Below are positions 43,730 through 53,274 of a stretch of 64,000 bases of DNA, one piece after another; within the stretch, counting starts at the first letter, position 1; each line of letters starts with the position of its first letter. The position numbers were made by a program, and so were the translations under genes. The stretch lies in assembly GCF_029839275.1 (NCBI RefSeq), contig NZ_JAOCAH010000009.1:150852-214851 (forward strand), written 5' to 3'. The notes below the pieces were generated by a model. The model was not told the DNA's origin. It made no database searches and worked only from the letters and a program-made list of their open reading frames with translations. The DNA is from Pseudomonas sp. GD03944 (GTDB taxonomy: Bacteria > Pseudomonadota > Gammaproteobacteria > Pseudomonadales > Pseudomonadaceae).

Positions 43730-44688
43730 GCGGGAATCTCCTGGAGCGTGGGGAGGCTCTGGCGGGGGTGGCGCAAGGCGCGTTCCAGCCAGTCGATCAG
43801 GTCGGCAGTCACCGCGTCACGGTTGGTCTCGTTGAACAACTCGTGGCGGGCCTGCGGGTAAAGGGTGAGGTCGACTTCGATGTTGCCGGCGCGGCGCAGC
43901 TCAGCGGCGAGGTCGTCGAGGCGCTTGCCCTGGCTCACCGGGTCGTCGCTGCCGCCGATCACCAGCAGGGGCAGGCGGCTGTCGATCTGCGCCAGGTTGT
44001 GCCGCGATGAAATGTGCTGCAGCCCGCCAAGCAGGTCGATCCACAGCTGGTTGGTGCAGCGGAAGCCGCAGAACGGGTCGGCGACGTAGCGGTCGACCTC
44101 CAGCGGGTCGCGGCTGAGCCAGTCGAACGCCGTGCGGTTGGGCTTGAAGGCTTTGTTGAACGAGCCGAACGAGAGGAAATCGATCAGCGCGCTGCGCCCG
44201 GTCGGGCCCTGGCGCCAACGCTCGAAGCGGGCGATGGCCGCGGCGGCGCGGTAGAGCAGGGCGGGCTGGAAGTTGGAGCCCGAGAGCACCGCGCCCTGCA
44301 GGCTGCTGCTGTGCTGCATCAGGTAGGCCTGGCCGATGTAGCTGCCCATGCTGTGGCCGAGCAGGAAGATCGGCGCCTGCGGGTGGGCCTGGCGGATGTG
44401 GTGGTTGAGGCAGGCGAGGTCGCCGACCACCCGTTGCCAGCCATCTTCGTCGGCGTAGTGGCCCAGGGTGCCGTGTTCGGCGGTCTTGCCATGGCCGCGC
44501 TGGTCGTGCGCGTAGAGTTCGAAACCCGCCGCCACCAGTGCTTCGCCGAGGCGGGCATAGCGGCCGCTGTGCTCGGCCATGCCGTGGGCCACCATCACCA
44601 CCGCCCGGGGCGGCTGGTCGGCGTACCAGCGGTTCACGTACAACGGAACGGCGTCACTGCTGTTCAACCAGAACGTATCGTGGAGCAT
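43726..44688 (-). CDS. Alpha/beta hydrolase, lysophospholipase/monoacylglycerol lipase-like
   Basis: The 320-residue cytoplasmic hydrolase begins MLHDTFWLNSSDAVPLYVNRWYA. The oxyanion region is VMVAHGMAEHSGRYARLGEAL and the nucleophile elbow is LLGHSMGSY. The catalytic Asp in IGGSDDPVS and His in ARHELFNE complete the triad. It fits PldB/YtpA-type lysophospholipases and would release fatty acids for the neighbouring acyl-CoA ligases. Start-codon overlap with phaJ1 marks an operon. It is divergent from fadD2. Confidence 0.9.
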   Translation of the reverse strand: MLHDTFWLNSSDAVPLYVNRWYADQPPRAVVMVAHGMAEHSGRYARLGEALVAAGFELYAHDQRGHGKTAEHGTLGHYADEDGWQRVVGDLACLNHHIRQAHPQAPIFLLGHSMGSYIGQAYLMQHSSSLQGAVLSGSNFQPALLYRAAAAIARFERWRQGPTGRSALIDFLSFGSFNKAFKPNRTAFDWLSRDPLEVDRYVADPFCGFRCTNQLWIDLLGGLQHISSRHNLAQIDSRLPLLVIGGSDDPVSQGKRLDDLAAELRRAGNIEVDLTLYPQARHELFNETNRDAVTADLIDWLERALRHPRQSLPTLQEIPA

Positions 44689-44916
44689 GGCGAAGTCCTT
44701 GGGCCTGCGTGGGGTGAGGCATTGTAGAACCAGCTCCGCTGCTTTTCCCAGCCGAATGACGTGATCGAAGATTCACGCGGTCAATGACGCTCCCCCAAGT
44801 ATTTGCGCACTGGCACAGAGCTGCTAAGTTCGGCTCAGGCTTTTGCGCACGTCGCAGGCTCTAACGCCGGATGTGCTGACGAGAGCGGTCACTTTCAGGG
44901 GAAGAGGATAAAAATA

Positions 44917-46605
44917 ATGCAGCCCGAGTTCTGGAACGATAAACGACCCGCCGGGGTACCCAACGAGATCGACCTGGGTACCTACAAGTCCGTGGTCGAA
45001 GTATTCGAGCGTTCATGCAAGCGCTTCGCCGACAGGCCGGCGTTCAGCAACCTGGGGGTGACCCTCACTTACGCCGAGCTGGATCGGCTGTCCGCCGCAT
45101 TCGCCGGCTACCTGCAGAAGCACACCGACCTGCAGCCGGGCGACCGCATCGCCGTGCAGATGCCCAACGTCCTGCAATACCCGGTGGCTGTCTTCGGCGC
45201 CATGCGTGCCGGCCTGGTGGTGGTCAACACCAACCCGCTGTATACCGCCCGGGAGATGCGCCACCAGTTCAAGGATGCCGGCGTGCGTGCGCTGGTCTAC
45301 CTGAACATGTTCGGCAAGCTGGTGCAGGACGTGCTGCCCGACACCGAGATCGACTACCTGATCGAAGCCAAGATGGGCGACATGCTGCCGAGCCTGAAAG
45401 GCTGGCTGGTCAACAGCGTCGTCAAGCACGTGAAGAAGATGATCCCCGAGTACCACCTGCCGCAGGCGGTGTCGTTCAAGGACGCGCTCAAGCAGGGCCA
45501 CGGCCAGGGCATCAAGCCGACCCCGGTCGGTCACGATGACGTCGCCGTGCTGCAGTACACCGGCGGTACCACCGGCGTGGCCAAGGGCGCGATGCTGACC
45601 CACGGCAACCTGGTGGCCAACATGCTGCAGGTCGATGCCTGCCTGTCGCAGCTGGGCGAGGACGGCACCCCGCTGATGAAGCAGGGGCAGGAAATCATGA
45701 TCGCGCCGCTGCCGCTCTACCATATCTATGCCTTCACCGCGAACTGCATGTGCATGATGGTCAATGGCAACCACAACGTGCTGATCACCAACCCGCGCGA
45801 CATTCCCGGCTTCATCAAGGAGCTGGGCAAGTGGAAGTTCTCCGCGCTGCTGGGCCTCAACACCCTGTTCGTCGCGCTGATGGACCACCCCGAGTTCAAG
45901 AACCTCGACTTCTCCAACCTCAAGGTCACCAACTCCGGCGGCACCGCCCTGGTCAAGGCCACCGCCGAGCGCTGGCACGCCATGACCGGCTGCACCGTGG
46001 TCGAGGGCTACGGCCTGACCGAAACCTCGCCGGTGGCCAGCACCAACCCCTACGGCGACAAGGCGCGCCTGGGCACGGTCGGCATCCCGGTGCCGGGCAC
46101 CGCGTTCAAGGTCATCGATGACGACGGCAACGCCATGCCGCAGGGCGAGCGCGGCGAGCTGTGCATCAAGGGCCCGCAGGTGATGAAGGGCTACTGGAAC
46201 CGCGCCGAAGCCACTGCCGAGGTGCTGGACGCCGAGGGCTGGTTCAAGACTGGCGATATCGCGGTGATCGACCCGGACGGCTTCGTGCGCATCGTCGACC
46301 GCAAGAAGGACATGATCATCGTCTCCGGCTTCAACGTGTACCCCAACGAGATCGAAGACGTGGTCATGGCTCACCCGAAAGTCGCCAGTTGCGCGGCCAT
46401 CGGCGTGCCGGACGAGAAATCCGGCGAGGTGGTCAAGCTGTTCGTGGTGGCCCGCGACGGCGACCTCAGCGCCGATGAACTCAAGGCTTACTGCAAGGAA
46501 AACTTCACCGGTTACAAAGTGCCCAAGCACATCGTCTTCCGCGATTCCCTGCCGATGACGCCGGTGGGCAAGATCCTGCGCCGCGAGCTGCGCGACATCG
46601 CCTGA
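44917..46605 (+). CDS. fadD2: Long-chain fatty acid--CoA ligase FadD2
   Basis: The 562-residue adenylate-forming enzyme has the ATP-binding loop YTGGTTGVAKGAMLTH, the GYGLTETSP motif and the fatty-acyl-CoA synthetase signature GWFKTGDIAVIDPDGFVRIVDRKKDMI, plus the catalytic Lys in GKILRRELR. It activates fatty acids at the inner membrane for beta-oxidation. The ATG at 44917, preceded by GAAGAGGAT, gives the family start MQPEFWNDKRP. It is followed by a second, about equally long paralogue; in P. aeruginosa the pair differs in chain-length preference and inducibility. Confidence 0.93.
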   Translation: MQPEFWNDKRPAGVPNEIDLGTYKSVVEVFERSCKRFADRPAFSNLGVTLTYAELDRLSAAFAGYLQKHTDLQPGDRIAVQMPNVLQYPVAVFGAMRAGLVVVNTNPLYTAREMRHQFKDAGVRALVYLNMFGKLVQDVLPDTEIDYLIEAKMGDMLPSLKGWLVNSVVKHVKKMIPEYHLPQAVSFKDALKQGHGQGIKPTPVGHDDVAVLQYTGGTTGVAKGAMLTHGNLVANMLQVDACLSQLGEDGTPLMKQGQEIMIAPLPLYHIYAFTANCMCMMVNGNHNVLITNPRDIPGFIKELGKWKFSALLGLNTLFVALMDHPEFKNLDFSNLKVTNSGGTALVKATAERWHAMTGCTVVEGYGLTETSPVASTNPYGDKARLGTVGIPVPGTAFKVIDDDGNAMPQGERGELCIKGPQVMKGYWNRAEATAEVLDAEGWFKTGDIAVIDPDGFVRIVDRKKDMIIVSGFNVYPNEIEDVVMAHPKVASCAAIGVPDEKSGEVVKLFVVARDGDLSADELKAYCKENFTGYKVPKHIVFRDSLPMTPVGKILRRELRDIA

Positions 46606-46619
46606 CCCCCACCCCAACG

Positions 46620-46652
46620 CCGGGGCTTCGCCAAGCGAAGCCCCGGTTTCTT
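46620..46652 (+). terminator. Terminator of fadD2
   Basis: A 12-bp stem (46620-46631 with 46635-46646) is followed by TTTCTTTT. It makes fadD2 and fadD1 separately transcribed. Confidence 0.9.
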
Positions 46653-46763
46653 TTGCATCCCGCCTGTATCCAGCTATCTTGAGCGGTTGCGGCCGTTCAC
46701 GACGTGCTCGGCTGCGCCAAGCGCGAACCGTTTATCGGCTTGTTCGCGAATGCGCTCAAAAAG

Positions 46764-46788
46764 TGACCGGGTTTATATATTTCGGTCA
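46764..46788. promoter_or_regulatory. Interrupted palindrome in the AT-rich fadD1 promoter region
   Basis: TGACCG and CGGTCA form an exact inverted repeat separated by 13 bases (TTTATATATTT-like core) about 165 bases before the fadD1 start. A TTGACT hexamer follows at 46794. The 307 bp from 46647 to 46953 hold no gene. The regulator is unknown; a PsrA-type GAAAC-N4-GTTTC site was not seen. Confidence 0.45.
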
Positions 46789-46953
46789 TTTTATTGACTG
46801 ATGAGGCCAGGTTTGGTGCTAGGCGGCCTCTGGCAAAGCTGCTAATCTCGGCCCGCTTTTTGGCCCACAGACGGTCAACTACGCAGGCAAACACACAAAC
46901 AAACAACCGCCCTGGCGCGGTGAAGACTAGCTGTTGCTTAGGAGTGGGCTTCC

Positions 46954-48642
46954 ATGACCGAAAATTTCTGGAAGGACAAGTATCCCGTTGGGATTGCTGC
47001 CGAAATCGATCCCGACCAGTACCCGAACATCCAGGCGGTACTGAAACAGTCCTGCCAACGCTTCGCCGACGAGCCTGCGTTCAGCAACCTGGGCAAGACC
47101 CTGACCTACGGTGACCTCTACGAGCTCTCCGGGGCCTTCGCCGCTTACCTGCAGCAGCACACCGACCTGCAGCCGGGCGACCGCATCGCCGTGCAGCTGC
47201 CCAACGTCCTGCAATACCCGATCGTGGTGTTCGGTGCCATGCGCGCCGGCCTGGTGGTGGTCAACACCAACCCGCTGTACACCGCCCGCGAGATGGAACA
47301 CCAGTTCAACGACTCCGGTGCCAAGGCGCTGGTGTGCCTGGCCAACATGGCGCACCTGGCCGAACAGGTCGTGCCCAAGACCGGGATCAAGACCGTCGTC
47401 GTCACCGAAGTCGGCGACATGCTGCCGACGCTCAAGCGCCTGCTGGTCAACAGCGTGGTCAAGTACGTGAAGAAGATGGTGCCGGCCTACAACCTGCCGC
47501 ACGCCGTCAAACTCAACGATGCCCTGAGCAAGGGCCGTGGCAAGGCGGTCACCGAGGCCAACCCGTCCAGCAGCGAAATCGCCGTGCTGCAGTACACCGG
47601 TGGCACCACCGGCGTGGCCAAGGGCGCGATGCTGACCCACCGCAACCTGATCGCCAACATGCTGCAGTGCAAGGCGCTGATGGGCTCCAACCTCAACGAG
47701 GGTTGCGAGATCCTCATCGCGCCGCTGCCGCTGTACCACATCTACGCCTTCACCTTTCACTGCATGGCGATGATGCTGATCGGCAACCACAACGTGCTGA
47801 TCACCAACCCGCGCGACCTGCCGGGCATGATCAAGGACCTGTCGCAGTACAAGTTCAGCGGCTTCGTCGGCCTCAACACGCTGTTCGTGGCGCTGTGCAA
47901 CAACGAGGACTTCCAGAAGCTCGACTTCTCCTCGCTGAAAGTCACCCTGTCCGGCGGCATGGCCCTGCAACTGGCCACCGCCGAGCGCTGGAAAGCGGTC
48001 ACCGGCTGCGCCATCTGCGAAGGCTACGGCCTGACCGAAACCAGCCCGGTGGCCTCGGTCAACCCGATCCAGTTCATCCAGGCCGGCACGATCGGCATCC
48101 CGGTGCCGTCGACCCAGTTCAAGGTCATCGACGACCAGGGCACTGACCTGGCCCTGGGCGAAACCGGCGAGCTGTGCATCAAGGGCCCGCAAGTGATGAA
48201 GGGCTACTGGCAGCGCCAGGAAGCCACCGACGAAGTGATCGACGCCAATGGCTGGTTCAAGACCGGTGACATCGGCATCATCCAGGACGACGGCTACATC
48301 CGCATCGTCGACCGCAAGAAGGACATGATTCTGGTGTCCGGCTTCAACGTCTACCCGAACGAACTGGAAGACGTGCTCGTGACCCTGCCGGGCGTGCTGC
48401 AGTGCGCGGCCATCGGTGTGCCGGACGAGAAGTCGGGCGAATCGATCAAGGTCTTCGTGGTGGTCAAGCCGGGCATGACCCTGACCAAGGAACAGGTGCT
48501 GGCGCACATGAACGACAACCTCACCGGCTACAAGCGGCCGAAGCAGGTCGAGTTCCGCGACGCCCTGCCGACCACCAACGTCGGCAAGATCCTGCGCCGC
48601 GAACTGCGCGACGAAGAACTGAAGAAACTGGGCAAGAAATAA
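46954..48642 (+). CDS. fadD1: Long-chain fatty acid--CoA ligase FadD1
   Basis: The 562-residue enzyme is the close paralogue of the upstream ligase, with the same motifs: YTGGTTGVAKGAMLTH, GYGLTETSP, GWFKTGDIGIIQDDGYIRIVDRKKDMI and the catalytic Lys in GKILRRELR. Differences cluster in the N-terminal third (substrate tunnel) and the C-terminal lid. GGAG precedes the ATG at 46954. It has its own AT-rich promoter region and its own terminator, so it can be regulated apart from fadD2. Confidence 0.93.
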   Translation: MTENFWKDKYPVGIAAEIDPDQYPNIQAVLKQSCQRFADEPAFSNLGKTLTYGDLYELSGAFAAYLQQHTDLQPGDRIAVQLPNVLQYPIVVFGAMRAGLVVVNTNPLYTAREMEHQFNDSGAKALVCLANMAHLAEQVVPKTGIKTVVVTEVGDMLPTLKRLLVNSVVKYVKKMVPAYNLPHAVKLNDALSKGRGKAVTEANPSSSEIAVLQYTGGTTGVAKGAMLTHRNLIANMLQCKALMGSNLNEGCEILIAPLPLYHIYAFTFHCMAMMLIGNHNVLITNPRDLPGMIKDLSQYKFSGFVGLNTLFVALCNNEDFQKLDFSSLKVTLSGGMALQLATAERWKAVTGCAICEGYGLTETSPVASVNPIQFIQAGTIGIPVPSTQFKVIDDQGTDLALGETGELCIKGPQVMKGYWQRQEATDEVIDANGWFKTGDIGIIQDDGYIRIVDRKKDMILVSGFNVYPNELEDVLVTLPGVLQCAAIGVPDEKSGESIKVFVVVKPGMTLTKEQVLAHMNDNLTGYKRPKQVEFRDALPTTNVGKILRRELRDEELKKLGKK

Positions 48643-48659
48643 GCCCGGCCGCTTCCTGA

Positions 48660-48683
48660 AAAGCCCCGCCTCGGCGGGGCTTT
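48660..48683 (+). terminator. Terminator of fadD1
   Basis: An 11-bp stem (48660-48670 with 48673-48683) is closed by a very short loop and followed by T residues. Confidence 0.9.
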
Positions 48684-48689
48684 TTCGTT

Positions 48690-49020
48690 TCAGCGCGGCG
48701 TATGTCGAGTGGTTGTAGGGCGCGTTGTTCAGGTTGCGCTCCCCGGGTATCGCTTCGCTCAACCCAGGCTACATCGGGGCAGAGTACAGGGTGGATGACG
48801 CTCTTTTCATCCACCATTTTCCGTTCGGATCGTTGTGGTGGATGGGTGAAGCGTCATCCACCCTACGTCGAAATCCTGATCGTTCCCATGCTCCGCGTGG
48901 GAACGCCTCCCGGGACGCTCCGCGTCCCATGCGAAGGGGCAGTCGCGCGGGGTGGGAGGGGCTTCAGCCGCGAGCTCGGCGCTCTGTGTCTCGACATCGG
49001 GCTGCAGAATGTATGGAAAC
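48690..49020. repeat. Mosaic of REP-type repeats
   Basis: No gene is seen. It contains the GTATCGCTTCGCTCAACCCAGGCTAC module (about 48748), the GGATGACGCTCTTTTCATCCACC and GTGGATGGGTGAAGCGTCATCCACC modules (about 48791-48863), GATCGTTCCCATGCTCCGCG with partner (about 48878) and a REP half TGGGAGGGGCTTCAGCCGCG (about 48952). Confidence 0.85.
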
Positions 49021-49097
49021 GCTCGCGGGCGATGCCGGCTCCGCAGGAATGCTATGGTTGCACTACTTGCACGTATTCCTGCACGGAGCTGCTCACA

Positions 49098-50003
49098 ATG
49101 CATTCATACGACCTCAACCTGCTGGTGGCGCTGGATATCCTGCTCGATGAGGGGAGCGTGGTCGGTGCGGCGCGGCGGATGCACCTGAGCGCGCCGGCCA
49201 TGAGCCGGACCCTGACGCGGATTCGCGAGGCCATTGGCGACCCGATCCTGGTGCGGGCAGGACGCGGGCTGGTGCCAACGCCCCGGGCCCTGGAGCTGCG
49301 CGAACAGGTCCGCGACCTGGTGGAGCAGGCCAGTGGCGTGTTCCGCTCGCGGGAAGTGGAACTGGCCAGCCTGACGCGGGAGTTCAACATCCGCACCAAC
49401 GACATCTACATGGTCTGCTATGGCGGCCAGCTGATTGAACGGGTCCGGCGCGAGGCGCCCAATGTGATGCTGCGCTTCGTGCCGGAGATCGAAGGCGATG
49501 ATGACGCGTTGCGCGCCGGGCAGCTCGACCTGGCGATTGGTGCCTCGCTGCGGATGCTGCCGGAGGTGAAGCGTCAGGGGCTGTTCATGAGCCGCTTCAT
49601 CGGCATGGCCCGCAGCGATCACCCGATCTTCGACGAGCCGATCACCGCCGAGCGCTTCGCCACCTTCGACCAGGTCGCCGTGTCGCGCCGTGGCCTGGCC
49701 CGCGGCCCTATCGACCAGGCGCTGGAAGGGCTGGCGTTGTCGCGGCGGGTGGTGATGATCTCGCCGAGCTTCTTTTCCGCCGTGCTGGCCCTGCGCGACA
49801 CGGACCTGATCCTGCCGATGCCGGGACCGGTGGTGGCGACCTGCAGCCAGCTGGGCCTGCCGCTGCGCAGTTTCGAGATCCCGCTGCCGTTGTCGCCGGT
49901 ACACGTGCATCAGTCGTGGCACCCGCGTTTCGACAACGACTTCGCCCACCGCTGGCTGCGCGGGTTGATCAAGCGGGGCTGTGAGGAAAGCGCGCTGGCA
50001 TGA
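49098..50003 (+). CDS. LysR-family transcriptional regulator
   Basis: The 301-residue regulator has an N-terminal winged helix-turn-helix (about 4-62: DLNLLVALDILLDEGSVVGAARRMHLSAPAMSRTLTRIREAIGD region, NodD/NahR-like subgroup) and a type-2 periplasmic-binding-like effector domain. GGAG precedes the ATG at 49098. It reads toward the emrB-like gene 152 bp away and is the likely regulator of that pump, although the two are in the same direction rather than divergent. The inducer is unknown. Confidence 0.88.
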   Translation: MHSYDLNLLVALDILLDEGSVVGAARRMHLSAPAMSRTLTRIREAIGDPILVRAGRGLVPTPRALELREQVRDLVEQASGVFRSREVELASLTREFNIRTNDIYMVCYGGQLIERVRREAPNVMLRFVPEIEGDDDALRAGQLDLAIGASLRMLPEVKRQGLFMSRFIGMARSDHPIFDEPITAERFATFDQVAVSRRGLARGPIDQALEGLALSRRVVMISPSFFSAVLALRDTDLILPMPGPVVATCSQLGLPLRSFEIPLPLSPVHVHQSWHPRFDNDFAHRWLRGLIKRGCEESALA

Positions 50004-50155
50004 CGCTTGGTATATCGTGCGTTTTCTGCACTTATAAAGTAAGAACATTGCAATTTTAGTCAACTGAGTGCGTCCCTACACTGCGCCGGTATTTGGTCTG
50101 CCGGAACGCTGTGCATGTCATCGCTCGCCTCTCCCATTCGCCTCGGTACACGGCC

Positions 50156-51691
50156 GTGAATGCGCCCGCGCTCGGTGCGTTCGTGCCTGTGGCACCTGCG
50201 GCTGCCCAGGCCCCGGCTGCACCGGTGTTCGGCCTGCGCCTGGTCGTCGGCCTGGTGGGGGTGCTGCTGGCGGTGCTGGTGGCCGGCTTCAACGAGAACG
50301 TCATCAAGATTGCCCTTGCGGACATCCGGGGCGCCATGGGCATCAGCCGCGACGACGCCACCTGGCTGATCGCCGCCTACGCGGCGCCCACGGTGTGCGC
50401 CATGGCGTTCGCTCCGTGGTTCGCGGTGACCCTGTCGCTGCGCCGTTTCACCCTGGCGGCCATTGCGGCGTTCATGCTGCTCGGCCTGCTCAGCCCGCTG
50501 GCGCCCAACGTTGAAAGCCTGATGCTGCTGCGCGCCCTACAAGGCCTGGCCGGCGGCGCGCTGCCACCGATGCTGATGACCGTGGCCCTGCGTTTTTTGC
50601 CGGCCAACCTCAAGGTCTACGGGCTGGCCGGTTATGCCCTGACCGCCACCTTCGGCCCCGGCCTGGGTACACCGCTGGCGGCATTCTGGGTGGACTTCGT
50701 CGGCTGGCAATGGGCGTTCTGGCAGATCATCCCCACCAGTGCGCTGGCGATGCTCGCCGTGGCTTGGGGTATTCCCCAGGACCCGGTGCGCCTGGAGCGC
50801 TTTCGCCAGTTCAACCTTCGCGGCCTGCTGCTCGGCGCGCCGGCGTTGTCGATGCTGGTGATCGGCCTGGTCCACGGCGAACGCCTGGACTGGTTCGAAT
50901 CACCGCTGATCCGCGGGCTGCTGGGTGGTGGCAGTGTGTTGCTGGTGCTGTTCCTGCTCAACGAATGGAAGCACCCGCTGCCGTTCTTCAAGCTGCAACT
51001 GCTCAAGCTGCGCAACCTCAGCTTCGCCCTGTTCACCCTGGGCGGCGTGCTGTTCGTGCTGCTGGCAGCGGTGAGCATTCCTTCCTCCTACCTGGCCCAG
51101 GTGCAGGGCTATCGTCCGTTGCAGACCGCGCCGCTGATGCTCGGCGTGGCCCTGCCGCAACTGCTCGCGCTGCCCCTGGTGGCGGCGCTGTGCAACCTGC
51201 GTTGGGTGGATTGCCGCTGGGTCCTGGCCTGCGGCCTGGGCATGCTGGCGACCGCCTGCTGGCTGGGCTCGCACATGACCTCGGCGTGGATTCGCACCGA
51301 TTTCTGGTTGGTGCAGGCGCTGCAGGTCTTCGGCCAGCCCATGGCGGTGCTGCCGCTGCTGATGCTGTCCACCGGCAGCATCCAGCCCACCGACGGGCCG
51401 TTCGCCTCGGCCTGGTTCAACACGGTCAAGGGCTTCGCCGCCGTGTTCGCGGCCGGCGTGCTGGAAGCCCTGGCCACGGTGCGCCTGCATTTCCACTCGA
51501 CCATGCTGGTCGACCGCCTGGGCAACCAGCCGCTGCTGGAGGAGGGCGCCAGCCTGTCGCGCCGCCTGCACCAGCAGGCCCTGGTGCTGGGCTCCGCCGA
51601 TCTCTACCTGTACATGGCCGTGCTGGCGGCCGTGCTGATTCTGCTCATTCCCTTCGTGCCGACGCGGGTCTACCCGCCGCGCGCCGCCTGA
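50156..51691 (+). CDS. DHA2-family MFS drug transporter (EmrB-like)
   Basis: The 511-residue protein has about 14 membrane segments. Motif A/C-type stretches include ENVIKIALADIRGAMGISRDDATWLIAAYA, LMLLRALQGLAGGALPPMLMTVAL and YALTATFGPGLGTPLAAFWVDFVGWQWAFW, the DHA2 signature. It pairs with the HlyD-type protein 16 bp downstream as an EmrAB-like pump. The start is uncertain: the GTG at 50156 (MNAPALGAF) is preferred, while a TTG at 50093 or GTG at 50111 would lengthen it. No ribosome binding site is decisive. The outer-membrane partner is absent. Confidence 0.87.
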   Translation: MNAPALGAFVPVAPAAAQAPAAPVFGLRLVVGLVGVLLAVLVAGFNENVIKIALADIRGAMGISRDDATWLIAAYAAPTVCAMAFAPWFAVTLSLRRFTLAAIAAFMLLGLLSPLAPNVESLMLLRALQGLAGGALPPMLMTVALRFLPANLKVYGLAGYALTATFGPGLGTPLAAFWVDFVGWQWAFWQIIPTSALAMLAVAWGIPQDPVRLERFRQFNLRGLLLGAPALSMLVIGLVHGERLDWFESPLIRGLLGGGSVLLVLFLLNEWKHPLPFFKLQLLKLRNLSFALFTLGGVLFVLLAAVSIPSSYLAQVQGYRPLQTAPLMLGVALPQLLALPLVAALCNLRWVDCRWVLACGLGMLATACWLGSHMTSAWIRTDFWLVQALQVFGQPMAVLPLLMLSTGSIQPTDGPFASAWFNTVKGFAAVFAAGVLEALATVRLHFHSTMLVDRLGNQPLLEEGASLSRRLHQQALVLGSADLYLYMAVLAAVLILLIPFVPTRVYPPRAA

Positions 51692-51707
51692 CCTGAACGG
51701 ATTTTCC

Positions 51708-52775
51708 ATGAACAAGCCTGCCATGAACGCTCCACGACCTTTCCTTCTGGGCGCCGCCGCCCTCGCCATCGGCCTGACCTTCTGGGGGGCCTGGCACCTG
51801 CTGGGCGATGCCCGCGAGCAGCACACCAACGATGCCTTCGTGCAGGCCGACTACACCCTGGTGGCGCCCAAGGTGTCCGGCTTCATCAGCGAGGTGCTGG
51901 TGGAAGACAACCAGCGGGTGACCGCCGGCCAGGTGCTGGCGCGCATCGATGACCGTGATTACCGGGCTGCCCTGGAGGGTGCCCGCGCCGCCGTGGCCAG
52001 CGCCGAGGCGCAGCGCGCCGATGCCGAGGCCACCCTGGCGCGCCAGCAGTCGCTGATCGCCCAGGCCGAGGCCACGGTGGTGGCGGACCGCGCCGAGATC
52101 GTCTTCGCCCGCCACGAACTGACACGCCACCAGCGCCTGGCTGGGCGGGGCGCTGGCACGCTGCAGAACGCGCAGCTGGCGCAGAGCCGCTTCGACACGG
52201 CCACGGCGCGCCAGACCGAGCACGCCGCGGCCCTGGTCGCGACCCGGCAGCAGGTGGCGATTCTCACCGCCCAGCGCGACGCAGCGCTGGCCGCCCTGGA
52301 GGGTGCCCGTGCCGCCGAGCACCTGGCCGAGCTCAACCTCTCGCACACCGAGTTGCGCGCGCCCATGGACGGCATGGTCGGCCGCCGCGCGGTGCGCGTT
52401 GGCGCCTTCGTCAGCCCCGGCAACAGCCTGCTGGCGGTGGTGCCGCTGGAGCGCGCCTACGTGGTGGCCAACTTCCAGGAAACCCAGCTCACCCATGTGC
52501 GGCCGGGCCAGGCGGTGCGTATCGATGTGGACACCTTCCCCGGCGAAGCCCTGCGCGGCCACGTGGAAAGCATCGCCCCGGCCACCGGCGTGACCTTCGC
52601 CGCCATCGCCCCGGACAACGCCACCGGCAACTTCACCAAGGTGGTGCAGCGCATCCCGGTGAAGGTGGTGCTCGACGCCGACCAGCCGCTGCTTGGCCAC
52701 CTGCGCGTGGGCATGTCGGTGGAGGCGCGCATCGACACCCAGGGCGAGTCTGAAACTCAGGTCGAGGTGAACTGA
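51708..52775 (+). CDS. HlyD-family membrane fusion protein (EmrA-like)
   Basis: The 355-residue protein has an N-terminal anchor (about 10-30). Lipoyl half motifs are DYTLVAPKVSGFISEVLVEDNQRVTAGQVL and LNLSHTELRAPMDGMVGRRAVRVGAFV. A long coiled coil rich in Ala, Gln and Arg (about 85-200) lies between them, followed by a beta-barrel. It would link the EmrB-like pump to a TolC-type channel. It closes the operon; the next gene starts 203 bp further on. Confidence 0.9.
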   Translation: MNKPAMNAPRPFLLGAAALAIGLTFWGAWHLLGDAREQHTNDAFVQADYTLVAPKVSGFISEVLVEDNQRVTAGQVLARIDDRDYRAALEGARAAVASAEAQRADAEATLARQQSLIAQAEATVVADRAEIVFARHELTRHQRLAGRGAGTLQNAQLAQSRFDTATARQTEHAAALVATRQQVAILTAQRDAALAALEGARAAEHLAELNLSHTELRAPMDGMVGRRAVRVGAFVSPGNSLLAVVPLERAYVVANFQETQLTHVRPGQAVRIDVDTFPGEALRGHVESIAPATGVTFAAIAPDNATGNFTKVVQRIPVKVVLDADQPLLGHLRVGMSVEARIDTQGESETQVEVN

Positions 52776-52977
52776 GTTTCAGGCAGCGTCAGGCCTGGAG
52801 CGTGCCGATACCTTGATTGGCCATTCTGTCGAGGCGATCAACGCCGGGCGCCTGCCTCTTGGGCATACTGCCTCGCCGTTGCGCCGGATGTGCGTAGCGA
52901 GACCATCCCCCGGGATGGAGGACGTCCCCCCGCACCGGGCGAGGGGAGCAAGGAGCCCTGACAGGAGTGTTTACAGC

Positions 52978-53274
52978 ATGTCGTTGGTTGCATTGATTCT
53001 CGGCGTAATGGGCCAGCTCGGCCTGGCGATGTACCTGGCCATGATGGCCATCTTCGGCGGCGGTGCCATCGCCAACCGCGAAGACCTCAGCCCGATTCAC
53101 GATTACCTGGTGCCGTTCTTCTTCTGCGTGCTGCCGCTGGCGGCGGTGATCACGGCCGGGCTGCTGATCTACTTCCACGTCACCGACTCGCCGCTGCGTT
53201 CCTACCTCTGGCACCTGCTGCCGGCCCCCTTCGTCGCGGTCTACGTGCTCTACCTGTACCTGGTATTGGGCTGA
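52978..53274 (+). CDS. Small conserved membrane protein, unknown function
   Basis: The 98-residue protein has three hydrophobic segments (about 4-28, 43-66 and 77-97) and an FGGGAIANREDLSPIHDY loop. The ATG at 52978 is chosen because ACAGGAG lies about 10 bases upstream and all homologous-looking content begins there; the longer open frame to 52813 is not coding-like. I do not recognise a named family. It is followed by repeat DNA. Confidence 0.7.
   Translation: MSLVALILGVMGQLGLAMYLAMMAIFGGGAIANREDLSPIHDYLVPFFFCVLPLAAVITAGLLIYFHVTDSPLRSYLWHLLPAPFVAVYVLYLYLVLG

Noticed and set aside
46927..48762. 611-codon and 534-codon minus-strand frames opposite the two fadD genes
   Set aside because: Both resemble each other only because the two fadD genes are paralogues. 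They run through a terminator and have no domain.
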